Shown piece after piece: positions 1 through 11,046 of a stretch of DNA of 64,000 nt. A program made the position numbers and the translations under genes. This DNA comes from Candidatus Desulfarcum epimagneticum (lineage in GTDB: Bacteria; Desulfobacterota; Desulfobacteria; Desulfobacterales; CR-1), in NCBI GenBank assembly GCA_900659855.1, contig CAACVI010000001.1:239179-303178 (forward strand), in the 5' to 3' direction. The notes beneath the pieces were generated by a model. It did not search any database. It was given only the letters and a program-made list of their open reading frames with translations, and was not told where the DNA came from. How positions within the stretch are numbered: position 1 is the first letter of the stretch; the number at the start of each line of letters is the position of its first letter.

Positions 1-9
1 CGGGACGAA

Positions 10-2433
10 ATGGAAAAAATACCCGGCGCCGACCCCGGGGAGACGCGGCGGGTCTTTCTTTTCGTGTCCTTTTACAAGCTGGTTCACCGAAAGTACAACC
101 TGTGCCCCATCGAGCTGGAGGAATATGTCTCCGAGCTTTCGGAGCAAACCTTTCCGGGAATCGAGCGCGTCAAGCAGGCCCTTTACGAGACCGACTCCAC
201 CCGAAAACTCAGCGGCATTCTGGACTGCCTGGAGAAATTAAAAAAACTGATCCTTTGGCCCGAGGTGTTTGAAATCCAGGAGGCCATCTATCGAAAGCGG
301 CACTTCGCCGTGGATATTCCCTCCATGTACGGGCATTATTCCGAGCTGAAATTCAACGCCCTGGGGCTCACATTCCGGCTGGAATCCTATGTCGGGGCGC
401 TTCTGGAGGAGATCATGGAAAAAATAGACCTTTCCCTGATCACCAAGGCCGCTTTCCACGACATCTATTCCCTGATCCACCTGTTCGTCAAGGCCCTCAG
501 GACAGACGGGCTTTATTCCACGGAAATGGAGAACCAAAGGGACCTTCTGCTTTATTCCCTTCACATGAAAAGCTTTTCCATCAGCCAGTACATCGACATA
601 TTCAAGGGGTTCGCCAGGGCGGTGAACAATATCATTGTGGACAACATCGCCTCGATCCATGAAAAAAACCTGGGAAAAGCGCTCAAAGACGCCCCTTTTG
701 AATGGATTTTGCCCAAATACCAAATGGTCGCGGAAGAAGATGACCCCCAGGGCCGGACCCTCAAAATCTCGGAGGTGTTTTTGCGGGATCGAATCGCCCT
801 TTCGCCCGGCCTCCAGCAGTTTGACGTGTTTTTGACCCGGATACTGGACACCCTGTCCCGCCAATCCGAGCGGCTGGAAAGAGACCGGCTCCGGCTTTTG
901 TTAAACTATGACCCCAACACGGCCATCTCGCCCATCAGCAAGGCCGAAGGCTCCATTTCCGGAAGCGTGTACTTAGGGACCAAGGGAAACAACCTGCTTC
1001 GGCTCAAGCGGCTGGATTTGCCCGTTCCGCCCGGTTTTATCATATCCACGGAGGTGTACCGGTGCATGGACATCATATGGAGCTATCCCCCGGCCCAGAA
1101 AAACTTCCGAAACCAGCTCAAAAGGGAAATCCGGGCGCTGGAGAAAAGAACCGGCAAAGAGCTGGGAAACCCCGCCAACCCGCTGCTGCTTTCCGTCAGA
1201 AGCGGCTCTTCCATTTCCCAGCCCGGCATGATGGACACCTTTCTGGACGTGGGCGTCAACAGCGTCATCGCGGAGGGGCTGGCCAAAATTTCGGGAAACA
1301 ACTGGTTCGCCTGGGACACCTACCGCCGTTTTCTCCAGTGCTGCGGCATGGCCGGGGGCATTTCACGGGACGATTTCGACGCCGTCATCAAGGACAAAAA
1401 GGATATACTGAAAATCGACGCGAAAAACGATTTTTCCGGAAAACAGATGCGGGAGCTGGCCTTGAGCTACAAAAAACTCATCCGGAGTTTCGGGATCAGC
1501 GTCATTGAAAACCCCTTTGACCAGCTCATGATGTCCATTAAAAGCGTGTTTGAGTCGTGGAATTCCCCCCGGGCCAAAACCTACCGGAAAATCATGGGAA
1601 TCTCGGACGACTGGGGGACCGCCGCCACTGTGCAGGAAATGATGTACGGCAACCTGTCCTCCCGGTCCGGCGCCGGGGTGTTTTACACCCACAATCCCCG
1701 CTGGTCCGGCGACAGCCTGCGCCTGTGGGGGGATTTTTCCGTGGGCGACCAGGGCGAGGACGTGGTGTCCGGGCTGGTGAAAACCCATCCCATCTCGCTT
1801 TTGCAGCAAAAAACGGAAAAACGCGCCACGGACATCATTCTGGAAAAGGACTTCCCCCAGATATATTCCGAGATGAAAAAATGGGCGGATCTTTTGATCA
1901 ACCGGGAGGGGTGGAGCCCCCAGGAAATCGAATTCACATTTGAAAGCGACTCTCCCCGGGACCTGCATATTCTCCAGACCCGGGACATGGAGATGAGAAA
2001 AAGCAAAAAAACCGCCGTGTTCGATCTGAAAGAAATCGATGAAAAAAAACTGCTGGGCAACGGAATCGGGGTGAGCGGGGGGGCCATGACCGGTCGCATC
2101 GTGTTCAGCATAGACGAGATGGAAAAGCTCCGAAAAACCGAGCCGGACACCCCTTTGATCGTGGTGAGAAGCGACACGGTGCCCGACGACATCCGGGAAA
2201 TATTTCTCGCCGACGGCCTGCTGACGGCCCGGGGGGGCATCACCTCCCACGCCGCCGTGGTGGCCCACCGGCTGGAAAAAACCTGCATCGTGGGATGCGG
2301 GGAGCTTTTATGCGACGAGGAGAAGAAAATCGCCTCGTTTAACGCCGCGACCCTTAAAACCGGGGATTTTATCAGCATTGACGGGAAAAGCGGCGCGGTT
2401 TATAAGGGTGTGATCAACCGAATCAAAAAATGA
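10..2433 (+). CDS. PPDK-like PEP/pyruvate-binding enzyme lacking the PEP barrel
   Basis: This resembles the nucleotide-binding half of pyruvate phosphate dikinase. After about 310 N-terminal residues that I do not recognise, an ATP-grasp domain begins near residue 318 (GTKGNNLLRL, PVPPGFIIST). It carries PPDK signatures such as RSGSSISQPGMMDTFLD near 397 and QGEDVVSG. A swivelling phosphohistidine domain follows with GGITSHAAVVAH, in which His747 is the expected phospho-acceptor. The protein then ends, so the C-terminal PEP/pyruvate TIM barrel of true PPDK or PEP synthase is absent. It could phosphorylate its own histidine and pass the phosphate to another protein or small substrate; that is inference. 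The frame is open to the window edge and no ribosome binding site is visible before the first ATG, so the real start may lie upstream. A palindromic repeat begins directly after the stop. Confidence 0.8.
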   Translation: MEKIPGADPGETRRVFLFVSFYKLVHRKYNLCPIELEEYVSELSEQTFPGIERVKQALYETDSTRKLSGILDCLEKLKKLILWPEVFEIQEAIYRKRHFAVDIPSMYGHYSELKFNALGLTFRLESYVGALLEEIMEKIDLSLITKAAFHDIYSLIHLFVKALRTDGLYSTEMENQRDLLLYSLHMKSFSISQYIDIFKGFARAVNNIIVDNIASIHEKNLGKALKDAPFEWILPKYQMVAEEDDPQGRTLKISEVFLRDRIALSPGLQQFDVFLTRILDTLSRQSERLERDRLRLLLNYDPNTAISPISKAEGSISGSVYLGTKGNNLLRLKRLDLPVPPGFIISTEVYRCMDIIWSYPPAQKNFRNQLKREIRALEKRTGKELGNPANPLLLSVRSGSSISQPGMMDTFLDVGVNSVIAEGLAKISGNNWFAWDTYRRFLQCCGMAGGISRDDFDAVIKDKKDILKIDAKNDFSGKQMRELALSYKKLIRSFGISVIENPFDQLMMSIKSVFESWNSPRAKTYRKIMGISDDWGTAATVQEMMYGNLSSRSGAGVFYTHNPRWSGDSLRLWGDFSVGDQGEDVVSGLVKTHPISLLQQKTEKRATDIILEKDFPQIYSEMKKWADLLINREGWSPQEIEFTFESDSPRDLHILQTRDMEMRKSKKTAVFDLKEIDEKKLLGNGIGVSGGAMTGRIVFSIDEMEKLRKTEPDTPLIVVRSDTVPDDIREIFLADGLLTARGGITSHAAVVAHRLEKTCIVGCGELLCDEEKKIASFNAATLKTGDFISIDGKSGAVYKGVINRIKK

Positions 2434-2434
2434 C

Positions 2435-2579
2435 GATGGCGTCGTAAAAAATCCGATCTACTGCGTTGCAACGCTTATTTTTAATTGAGGCATACTACAT
2501 GTATTGCCTCAATTAAAAATAAGCGCCACGCCTTGTATATCGAATTTTTAACTTAGCCATCCAAAACTTTTTTACGAGT
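2435..2579. repeat. Palindromic repeat family A, copy 1
   Basis: A 145-bp near-palindrome. A central inverted repeat (CTTATTTTTAATTGAGGC and its complement) is flanked by GGCGTCGTAAAAAAT at one end and TTTTTTACGAGT at the other. An almost identical copy in the opposite orientation lies at 61073-61218 and a related one at 5945-6071. It starts one base after the stop codon of the PPDK-like gene. It may act as a bidirectional terminator and/or be a MITE or REP-like element. Confidence 0.85.
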
Positions 2580-2671
2580 CTGTCAAGAAATAGTTGACAT
2601 TGTAGTTCATGTCCCGCCTGTAACATTTCAACTCTTTTCTTTTTTTAATTCTAAATTTTCGTCTCGGCCCT

Positions 2672-3325
2672 TCACGTCCTCATGGTTCTGAGTTGGGCCA
2701 GCTCCCATATATAATCGTAAATATGCAGGCCCTTGCTGGCGGCGATGATCTCCCCGTCCTCCACCCCGATCTCCATGGCCATGTATTCCTTCAAAAGCTG
2801 GATGGCGCCCAGGTTCGCCGGAAAGCCGTTCCACAAATCCCAGGACCTGAAATACACCATGAAATGCAGTTTTCCATACCGGATTCGCGTGTCGATGCCC
2901 CGAAGGCAGGGCGGGTCGTCCAGGCGGATGGAGTCGGCGTCCCCGATGGCCATGTAGGCCTGGTTGGTCCCGTGCCCGTCGGTTTTGTACATGCGGATGA
3001 CCTCGGCGATCTGGGGCTCCAGGTACGTCCCGTAGGTGTAGTCCTCGTTGGGCTTTTGATCGCTGGTCATCAGGTAGGGAAGATACGACTCGATATAGCC
3101 GTCCTCCACCGGGTTGGGAATGCCCAGCCCCGGGGGAATGTCGGGAATCAGCGGCCTTGCGCCGGGATGTTTGATATGAACGGTGACGTAGTCAAACTCC
3201 AGCCTTTCCCGGCCCTTGAAACTTCCCCGCTCGATCACGTATTTATGGCCGTGGTCCAAAATATCATACACGCAGGCGAACCAGGCGTCGGGGATGTCCC
3301 GCGCTTCTATATGAATGGTTTTCAT
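2672..3325 (-). CDS. thyA: Thymidylate synthase, methanogen-type ThyA family
   Basis: A 217-residue member of the ThyA family, close in form to the shorter archaeal (methanogen-type) thymidylate synthases, and shorter than the roughly 264-residue E. coli enzyme. The family makes dTMP from dUMP with methylene-tetrahydrofolate. The catalytic cysteine is probably Cys140 (DDPPCLRG). It is followed by RSWD (160-163), matching the family RSxD dUMP-phosphate loop, then GFPANLGAIQLL with the conserved Asn171, and GLHIYDY (199-205), matching the family H-x-Y motif. It starts one base after the gyrB stop codon (TAA A ATG), so it is translationally coupled to gyrB at the end of a dnaN-gyrB-thyA series. 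Family assignment is firm from motif order; the exact subfamily is from memory. Confidence 0.75.
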   Translation of the reverse strand: MKTIHIEARDIPDAWFACVYDILDHGHKYVIERGSFKGRERLEFDYVTVHIKHPGARPLIPDIPPGLGIPNPVEDGYIESYLPYLMTSDQKPNEDYTYGTYLEPQIAEVIRMYKTDGHGTNQAYMAIGDADSIRLDDPPCLRGIDTRIRYGKLHFMVYFRSWDLWNGFPANLGAIQLLKEYMAMEIGVEDGEIIAASKGLHIYDYIWELAQLRTMRT

Positions 3326-3326
3326 T

Positions 3327-5783
<2,457 letters not shown>

Positions 5784-5807
5784 TTAACCCGCAAAAAAAT
5801 TAATTTT

Positions 5808-5867
5808 GACGACATCTTAAAAAATTCGATATACTGCGTTGTGTATTAAATTTTTTAAGATGCCGTC
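5808..5867. repeat. Short hairpin repeat upstream of gyrB
   Basis: Inverted repeat with arms GACGACATCTTAAAAAATT and AATTTTTTAAGATGCCGTC around a loop that contains ATATACTGCGTTGTG. The loop and arm ends echo family A (compare ATCTACTGCGTTGCAACG at 2455-2473), so it looks like a shortened relative of that family. Confidence 0.7.
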
Positions 5868-5874
5868 TGATCCG

Positions 5875-5916
5875 TTTTTTACGATTTTATCATACGTTGA
5901 TAAAACCGTAAAAAAA
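5875..5916. repeat. Hairpin between family A relatives
   Basis: Inverted repeat of TTTTTTACG-ATTTTATC against GATAAAAC-CGTAAAAAA. It is followed by TTTGGAATGGCTAAG, which also occurs at the outer end of family A copies (GATGGCTAAG at 61091). This appears to be the remnant end of another copy. Confidence 0.6.
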
Positions 5917-5944
5917 TTTGGAATGGCTAAGTGAAAAATCACGG

Positions 5945-6071
5945 GACGGCGTCGTAAAAAATTCGATCTGCAAGGCTTGACGCTTATTTTTAATTGAGGC
6001 GATACATACAGTATGCCTCAATTAAAAATAAGCGTCGTAACGCCGCGGATCGGATTTTTTACGACGCCGTC
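5945..6071. repeat. Palindromic repeat family A, copy 2
   Basis: A 127-bp palindrome with outer arms GACGGCGTCGTAAAAAAT and ATTTTTTACGACGCCGTC, and inner arms CTTATTTTTAATTGAGGC and its complement. Its end overlaps the dnaN stop codon. Here it separates two co-directional genes (dnaN and gyrB), so if it terminates transcription it would uncouple them. Confidence 0.85.
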
Positions 6072-7191
6072 ATACTTTCATGGGCATGATGACGCTCAAA
6101 TAATCAATATCCTCGTCACCTTCAATGACGCACGGATTTTTGTCATCCGCTATATTCAAATAAACGTCCCGGCTTCTCATCACATTGATCGTGTCGATGA
6201 AATACCTGGGGTTAAACGCGATCTGAACGGGGTCGCCTTCAAATTCAATGGGCGTGTCCTCCCTGGATTCCCCGATCTCCGGATTGGTGTTTTCAATGGA
6301 AAAAAGGCCGTCTTTAAACTGAAAAAAAACGCTTCTGTATTTGGAATTGGAAAAAATCGACATTCTTTTGAGCATCATCAAAAAAGGCTCTTTTCTGATT
6401 TTCACCTTCTTTAAATTTTCCTTGACCTGAATCACCGAATCAAAGTCAGGAAAATCGCCCTGCAGAAGACGGATGACGATTTTTTCGTTTTCATTTTTAA
6501 ACACCGCATGGTTGTCCTTGACCCCCGCGTGGGCCGGCCCCTGGTCTTTCAAAAATTTAAGCGCGTCGCTCAGCCCTCTTTTGGGGATGATCACCGGAGC
6601 GAAGTCATAGGGAGGCGTTTCATCTTCCCCGAAGCGATAGTCGGCCTTGGACATCCGGGTTCCGTCGGTGGACACCATCCGAAGCGCGGCCGCGCCGTCC
6701 TGATTCAAATGGGAAAAAAGAATTCCGTCCATATGGGGCCGGTTGTCATCCCTGGGGCCGATGACCACGCTTTTTTCGATCATGTCTCTGAGAAAAGAGG
6801 ATTTTATCTCAAAAAATTCAATTTTCTCAATCTCAGGCGCCAGGGGAAACTCCTCCGGGTCCTGTCCGGCGAGGCTGTAATGGACCTGGTCGTTTCCGAT
6901 CCGAATCCACCGGTTGTCAAGCTCGTTGAACCCGATGTCATCCACCGGAAAATCTTTCACAATCTCAAAGAGTTTTTTTGAATCCAGGACCATAGATCCC
7001 TCGATCTCGACCTCAGCCGGGTAAACGCCCTCAAAACCGGTCTCCGTGTCCGTGGCCTGGATGATCACGTTTGAGCCTGCGGCGTGAATCAGCGCGTTTT
7101 CCGTGATGCTTAAAGAGCTTTTCCTTGAAGTGATCCCCTGAATTTTAAATATGGCGGAGGACAGAATGTCTTTTTTTATTTTAAATTTCAT
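6070..7191 (-). CDS. dnaN: DNA polymerase III subunit beta (sliding clamp)
   Basis: A 373-residue beta clamp, the usual length for this family. Two copies form the ring that tethers the replicative polymerase to DNA and is the docking hub for mismatch repair proteins, including MutS, which is also in this window. The N-terminus (MKFKIKKDILSSAIFKIQGI) and the C-terminal PMKV ending (family consensus PMR/PMK plus a few residues) are typical, and three clamp domains fit the length. dnaA and recF, which often flank dnaN, are not next to it: upstream is a non-coding AT-rich stretch, downstream are repeats and gyrB. The TGA stop lies inside the outer arm of a palindromic repeat. Confidence 0.95.
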   Translation of the reverse strand: MKFKIKKDILSSAIFKIQGITSRKSSLSITENALIHAAGSNVIIQATDTETGFEGVYPAEVEIEGSMVLDSKKLFEIVKDFPVDDIGFNELDNRWIRIGNDQVHYSLAGQDPEEFPLAPEIEKIEFFEIKSSFLRDMIEKSVVIGPRDDNRPHMDGILFSHLNQDGAAALRMVSTDGTRMSKADYRFGEDETPPYDFAPVIIPKRGLSDALKFLKDQGPAHAGVKDNHAVFKNENEKIVIRLLQGDFPDFDSVIQVKENLKKVKIRKEPFLMMLKRMSIFSNSKYRSVFFQFKDGLFSIENTNPEIGESREDTPIEFEGDPVQIAFNPRYFIDTINVMRSRDVYLNIADDKNPCVIEGDEDIDYLSVIMPMKV

Positions 7192-7609
7192 CTTAAAGGC
7201 CTTGTTTAATATTTTTATAAGTGAATATAATAATAATAAAGGGCTTCTTATAATGACAATATCTTTTTAACTGGTTTATTTCTTTTGAAATAATGACTGT
7301 TTTTCCGGTCGGAGCCGTCTATGAAAGGCTTTTCATAACACCGGGGTTTTTGTCAGATGAAAAAAGAATTGTTTAAAACCCGGGGGATTTTTAAACATTA
7401 TCGACAAAACAGATAACAGATAAAATCGTAAAAAATTCCATGCGGGTGGTTTTTTTAAGCGCATTGGATAATCTATAATAAAGGGGACAAATTTTCAACT
7501 CTTTTCTTTTTTTAAAAAAGGTCTGAAATCCGACGGGAATAGAGGGGGGGGCGGTTTTTAACTTTTTGTTTTCACAAATGAAAATAAAAATAAAAAAAAA
7601 GGGGGCGGG
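7192..7609. other. AT-rich intergenic region between dnaN and an SDR gene
   Basis: 418 bp without a convincing gene between divergent dnaN and the SDR gene. It is rich in A/T runs. One nonamer, TTATCGACA at 7398-7406, differs by one base from the DnaA box TTATCCACA, and a weaker one (ATTGGATAA, reverse) lies at 7463-7471. Two near-boxes are too few to call an origin, although dnaN often lies near oriC. Confidence 0.4.
7230..7259 (-). promoter_or_regulatory. Candidate dnaN promoter
   Basis: On the minus strand, a TTGTCA -35 box (7254-7259) and a TATTAT -10 box (7230-7235) lie 18 bp apart, about 40 bases before the dnaN start. Found by eye, unproven. Confidence 0.45.
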
Positions 7610-8425
7610 ATGAATCTTAAAAACAAGGCGGCCCTGGTTCTGGGCGCGGTTCGGGGAATCGGAAAAGGAATCGGCCTGGCCCTGGCTGAGCGGGGAGTGA
7701 AAACCACGCTGAATTATTTTGACTGGGAAGAGGATGTGGCCCGGCTCAAAGAAGATTTTCGCCGAACCGGGCAGGAGCATATGATTGTTCAGACCGATCT
7801 TTGCCGGACCGGGGCTGTCTCTGAAATGGTGGAAAGGGCGGTCAAACGCTTCGGGCGCCTGGACATCCTGATCAACAACATCGAAAGAGGGGGATGGCCT
7901 GTGGTGCACGGCGCCTACACCCAAAAGCAGTGGGACCTTGAAATGGCCGTGACCCTCAGGGCCAAACAATGGGTCTTTGAATCGGCCCTGCCCCATCTTA
8001 AAAAATCCGGGGACGGCGCGGTCGTCAACATTTCCTCCATCGCCGGAATCGTGGGAAGATCCGGCCCGGCCGGGTATGTGTTCAACGAGGGATATTCGGC
8101 CGCCAGCAGGGGCGTGTCTCTTCTCACGGAAACCTGGGCCCGGATGGGCGCCCCGGAGGTCCGGGTGAACGAGATCATGCTGGGCATGGTGGAGACCCGG
8201 CATGGACCCGGCACAAGGGGGTGGGGGCTGCTTTCAAAGGCGCAAAAAAAGGCGCTGATGGATCATATTCCGGCGGGCCGCATGGGAACCATCGAGGATG
8301 TGGCAAAGGCCGCGCTGTTTGTCATCAAAGACGCGCCTTATATGACCGGCGCTGTTTTGAGGCTGGACGGGGGATATGTCTTAGGGGGGGAAAAGATTCC
8401 GGAAATGCCCCCGGGCGTGGTGTGA
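7610..8425 (+). CDS. Short-chain dehydrogenase/reductase family protein, atypical active site
   Basis: A 271-residue Rossmann-fold protein of the SDR family. The cofactor loop is GAVRGIGKGIG (a TGxxxGIG variant), followed by the NNIERG stretch (classical NNAG) and VVNISSIAG containing the family serine. The expected YxxxK catalytic pair is altered: the segment reads GYSAASRGV, so the position four residues after the tyrosine is Ser and an Arg follows. It ends with the usual RVNEIM and GAVLRLDGG segments. SDRs oxidise or reduce alcohols, ketones or sugars with NAD(P)H; the substrate here is unknown, and the loss of the lysine may mean a changed mechanism or a non-catalytic role. It stands alone and converges with the YkgJ gene 11 bp away. 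Confidence 0.8.
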   Translation: MNLKNKAALVLGAVRGIGKGIGLALAERGVKTTLNYFDWEEDVARLKEDFRRTGQEHMIVQTDLCRTGAVSEMVERAVKRFGRLDILINNIERGGWPVVHGAYTQKQWDLEMAVTLRAKQWVFESALPHLKKSGDGAVVNISSIAGIVGRSGPAGYVFNEGYSAASRGVSLLTETWARMGAPEVRVNEIMLGMVETRHGPGTRGWGLLSKAQKKALMDHIPAGRMGTIEDVAKAALFVIKDAPYMTGAVLRLDGGYVLGGEKIPEMPPGVV

Positions 8426-8436
8426 GCCGGCCCCCC

Positions 8437-9225
8437 TTATTTTCTTTTTGGGACGATATTCTTTGTCTGAACGCCCCACACGAAAAATCGGATCCATTCA
8501 AACCCGAATTTTAAAAGCGCGTCGTCGTCTCTTTTGATTTTTTTCAGCACAGAGCCTTTGACCTTGAATCGTTTCAAAAAACTGCTGTCCAGAACAAATG
8601 CCTTAAACGCGTCGATGTTGTAGGCGGCCATAAAGGCCATTTTGCCCCGGGGGCCGTTCGCGGAGCCGGTTTTCCACGGGTTTTGGCTGAAAAGGGCCTT
8701 GACCTCGGCCCACAGCAGGGTCATTTCCTCATGCAAAATTCCGTCCTGGTCTTCGGCCCACCCTTCAGGGGTCCATTGGGTTTTTTCATGGCGGCCCCGG
8801 CAGAAATCCGGCGGATTGAAAAACCGGATGATCCGGGGCTTTTTTTTCCCTTTCTCATAAAGGGCGCCGCGCTCCATGGGAAAAAAGCGGCAGGTGTCCG
8901 GCCGGTCTTCATAGACCCCGCATCCCGACTCCTTTAAAAAAGGGCAGGTTTTTTCATCGTTTTCACTCATTTTCAAAAGAACGTCGGGGAAAAAGTTAGA
9001 CTTTCTTAAAACCACGTCCACATGGCGGTCGATGAATTCCCCGGAGGAGACGCCCAGGCGGGTTTTGAGCCGAAGAGCGTCATAGGGATTTAAAAAAAGA
9101 TTTAAATTCCGGCAGCATAAATTAAAACACGAAAGGCCGCTGTGGCATTTGAACGAAAAAACGCCGTTTTCCTCCAGGCGTTTTTCGGACAACCGCGCCA
9201 TGTCTTTGGGGTCCACTGTTTTCAT
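8437..9225 (-). CDS. YkgJ-family cysteine-cluster protein
   Basis: A 262-residue protein with the YkgJ (zinc/iron-chelating) cysteine pattern. An N-terminal cluster CHSGLSCFNLCC near residues 28-39 is followed by CPFLKESGCGVYEDRPDTCRFFP, the hallmark second cluster of the family. These proteins are thought to bind a metal ion or Fe-S cluster; their biochemical role is largely unknown. The C-terminal third has no motif I recognise. The start overlaps the stop of a second YkgJ protein by four bases (ATGA), so the two are translationally coupled and probably work together. Confidence 0.85.
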   Translation of the reverse strand: MKTVDPKDMARLSEKRLEENGVFSFKCHSGLSCFNLCCRNLNLFLNPYDALRLKTRLGVSSGEFIDRHVDVVLRKSNFFPDVLLKMSENDEKTCPFLKESGCGVYEDRPDTCRFFPMERGALYEKGKKKPRIIRFFNPPDFCRGRHEKTQWTPEGWAEDQDGILHEEMTLLWAEVKALFSQNPWKTGSANGPRGKMAFMAAYNIDAFKAFVLDSSFLKRFKVKGSVLKKIKRDDDALLKFGFEWIRFFVWGVQTKNIVPKRK

Positions 9226-9833
9226 GGGCTGTCTCCCGCCGGGTCTTTGTGGCCGGCGATCATCTCGGCCACGGTCATTTTGATTTTGGAGGGCAGGCCG
9301 AATGACTGCCTGACGCTCTTTTCCAGCCGGGCCATTTCCATGTACAGGGGGGTCCGGTCCAAAACCGCATGTTTTCCCCCTTTGCTTTCTTTGCTTTGAA
9401 CGTCGAATTCCCCGCAGCCCGGGCCCTTTAAAACCCTTGGCCCCCGGCGCATTTCACAGGCCACGCCGTGAAGCCGGCAGATCATGGGGCGGCGCTCGTA
9501 AAGCGCGCAGCGCCCCTCAATGTTCACCGGGCACATGATCCGGGGCCGGGCGTCTTTTTTTTCATTTTCAAACGCCTCGGCTTTTTGGCGCGCGTCCACG
9601 GCTTTTTTCAAAACCAGGCGCCGCGTTTCATCGTCAAGACGATCATACCCCTGGATCAAATAGAAGTATTCCAGGAATGTGTGGTGGTAAAAATGGGTCA
9701 TACAGCAGTTGTCCCGGCATCCTTGGCATTCAAACCCGCTCGCTTGGGCCGCCTCATGGTATTTTTCATCCATGACGCGGCAAAGGCGTTTGAATTTTTC
9801 AAAAAAAGGCTCCATTCCGGCGGGTGGTTTCAT
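9222..9833 (-). CDS. YkgJ-family cysteine-cluster protein (second of a pair)
   Basis: A predicted 203-residue protein with the same metal-binding pattern as its neighbour: CQGCRDNCC, then CPVNIEGRCALYERRPMICRLHG. I chose the ATG at 9833 (MKPPAGMEPFF) because the longer in-frame start at 9923 would overlap the dGTPase coding end by about 80 bp and adds a proline-rich stretch with no family character. It sits 8 bp after the dGTPase stop and overlaps the next YkgJ gene by ATGA, so dgt-ykgJ-ykgJ look like one transcript. A role in metal handling is family-level inference. Confidence 0.8.
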   Translation of the reverse strand: MKPPAGMEPFFEKFKRLCRVMDEKYHEAAQASGFECQGCRDNCCMTHFYHHTFLEYFYLIQGYDRLDDETRRLVLKKAVDARQKAEAFENEKKDARPRIMCPVNIEGRCALYERRPMICRLHGVACEMRRGPRVLKGPGCGEFDVQSKESKGGKHAVLDRTPLYMEMARLEKSVRQSFGLPSKIKMTVAEMIAGHKDPAGDSP

Positions 9834-9841
9834 GGCGGGTC

Positions 9842-10930
9842 TCAAACCAAAGGAGAGGGGAAAAAGATTCGGGAGTAAAGGGACAGGGCGTGGCGGTCCG
9901 TCATGCTGGCGATGAGATCGCACACCACCTTCTCTTTGGGCCGGCCGGATATGGCCGAGGCCTCTATTTCAATATACGTCAACTCATTTTCAAGGGCGTC
10001 GTTGTTTTCCAGAAAATAAAAATAAAGGTCGGAGACGATTTTTTTCGCCTTTAAAAACTCCCGGTGCACACGCGGCGACCGGTACACGTTGTCATAAAGA
10101 AAAACCCGAAGGGTTTTCATGGCGGAATAGACCTCGTCGCCGATGCGAAGCGACAGCCGGCCGTCTTCCAGTTCGCTTAAAAAGATCAAACTGTGGATCA
10201 TGGTGGTGGCCCTTTCGGAATGGGTTTTTCCCAAAATTTCCACGCATGAGCCCGGTATCTGGTTCTGGCGGATCACCCCGCTTCTCTCCGCGTCCTCCAG
10301 GTCGTGGTTCAAATAGGCCATGATATCGGCGATTCTCACCAGCATGCCCTCATAGGTCGCGGCCAGCTTGGCGGGATCGTCCGGAATGATTTTTCCATAC
10401 CCCTTTGAATGCTTTAAAATGCCGTCTCTCACCTCAAAGGACAGATTGAGCCCCCGCCCCTTTCTTTCCAGCGCGTCCACCACCCTCAGGCTCTGCCGGC
10501 TGTGGGAAAACCCCTCGGGGTTGATCTCCTGGAGCGCCGCCTCGCCGCTGTGACCAAAGGGCGGATGCCCCAGGTCGTGGGCCAGGGCCACGGCCTCGGC
10601 CAAATCTTCGTTGAGACGCATGGAGCGGGCCATGAGCCGGGCCATCTGGGACACCTCCAGGGTGTGGGTCAGCCGGGTCCGGTACATGTCCCCCATGGGG
10701 GAGAGAAACACCTGGGTTTTGTATTTCAGGCGCCTGAAAGCGTTGGAATACACAATTCTGTCCCGGTCGGTCTGAAACGCGGTTCTCACCGGGCACGGGT
10801 CTTCCTTTTTTTCCCTGCCCCTGGATTGGGCGCTCAGGCATCCGGCCGGGGACATGAAACTTTCTTCACGTTTTTCAAAGGCCTCTCGGATGGATGTGGG
10901 CCGGGCGTCGTTTTTTTTATCCGGATTCAT
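9842..10930 (-). CDS. dgt: dGTP triphosphohydrolase-like HD protein
   Basis: A 362-residue HD-superfamily protein of the dGTPase family, which hydrolyses dGTP or other dNTPs to the nucleoside and triphosphate. The family entry motif DRDRIVYSNAFRRLKYKTQV is present (residues 55-74). The metal ligands follow as RLTHTLEV (His89) and AHDLGHPPFGHSGE (His118, Asp119, with His122 and His127). Downstream, RIADIMAYLNHDLEDA supplies the last aspartate. The length fits the short dGTPase-like type 2 proteins rather than the roughly 500-residue E. coli enzyme. A second paralogue lies at 21846-23027. It is first in a likely operon with two YkgJ genes. Confidence 0.88.
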   Translation of the reverse strand: MNPDKKNDARPTSIREAFEKREESFMSPAGCLSAQSRGREKKEDPCPVRTAFQTDRDRIVYSNAFRRLKYKTQVFLSPMGDMYRTRLTHTLEVSQMARLMARSMRLNEDLAEAVALAHDLGHPPFGHSGEAALQEINPEGFSHSRQSLRVVDALERKGRGLNLSFEVRDGILKHSKGYGKIIPDDPAKLAATYEGMLVRIADIMAYLNHDLEDAERSGVIRQNQIPGSCVEILGKTHSERATTMIHSLIFLSELEDGRLSLRIGDEVYSAMKTLRVFLYDNVYRSPRVHREFLKAKKIVSDLYFYFLENNDALENELTYIEIEASAISGRPKEKVVCDLIASMTDRHALSLYSRIFFPSPLV

Positions 10931-11046
10931 GGGTCAATATGGTTTCGGGTCTATTTTTGATGGCTTGTTCATAGTGAGGGTAATTTATTGGCATGGGGAA
11001 GATATGTAAAGAATTTTTTTCAAAAAAACAATCATTCCATACCCTG

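Noticed and set aside
1363-2268. Long open frames antisense to the PPDK-like gene
   Set aside because: They mirror the GC-rich third-position pattern of the real gene and show no family character.
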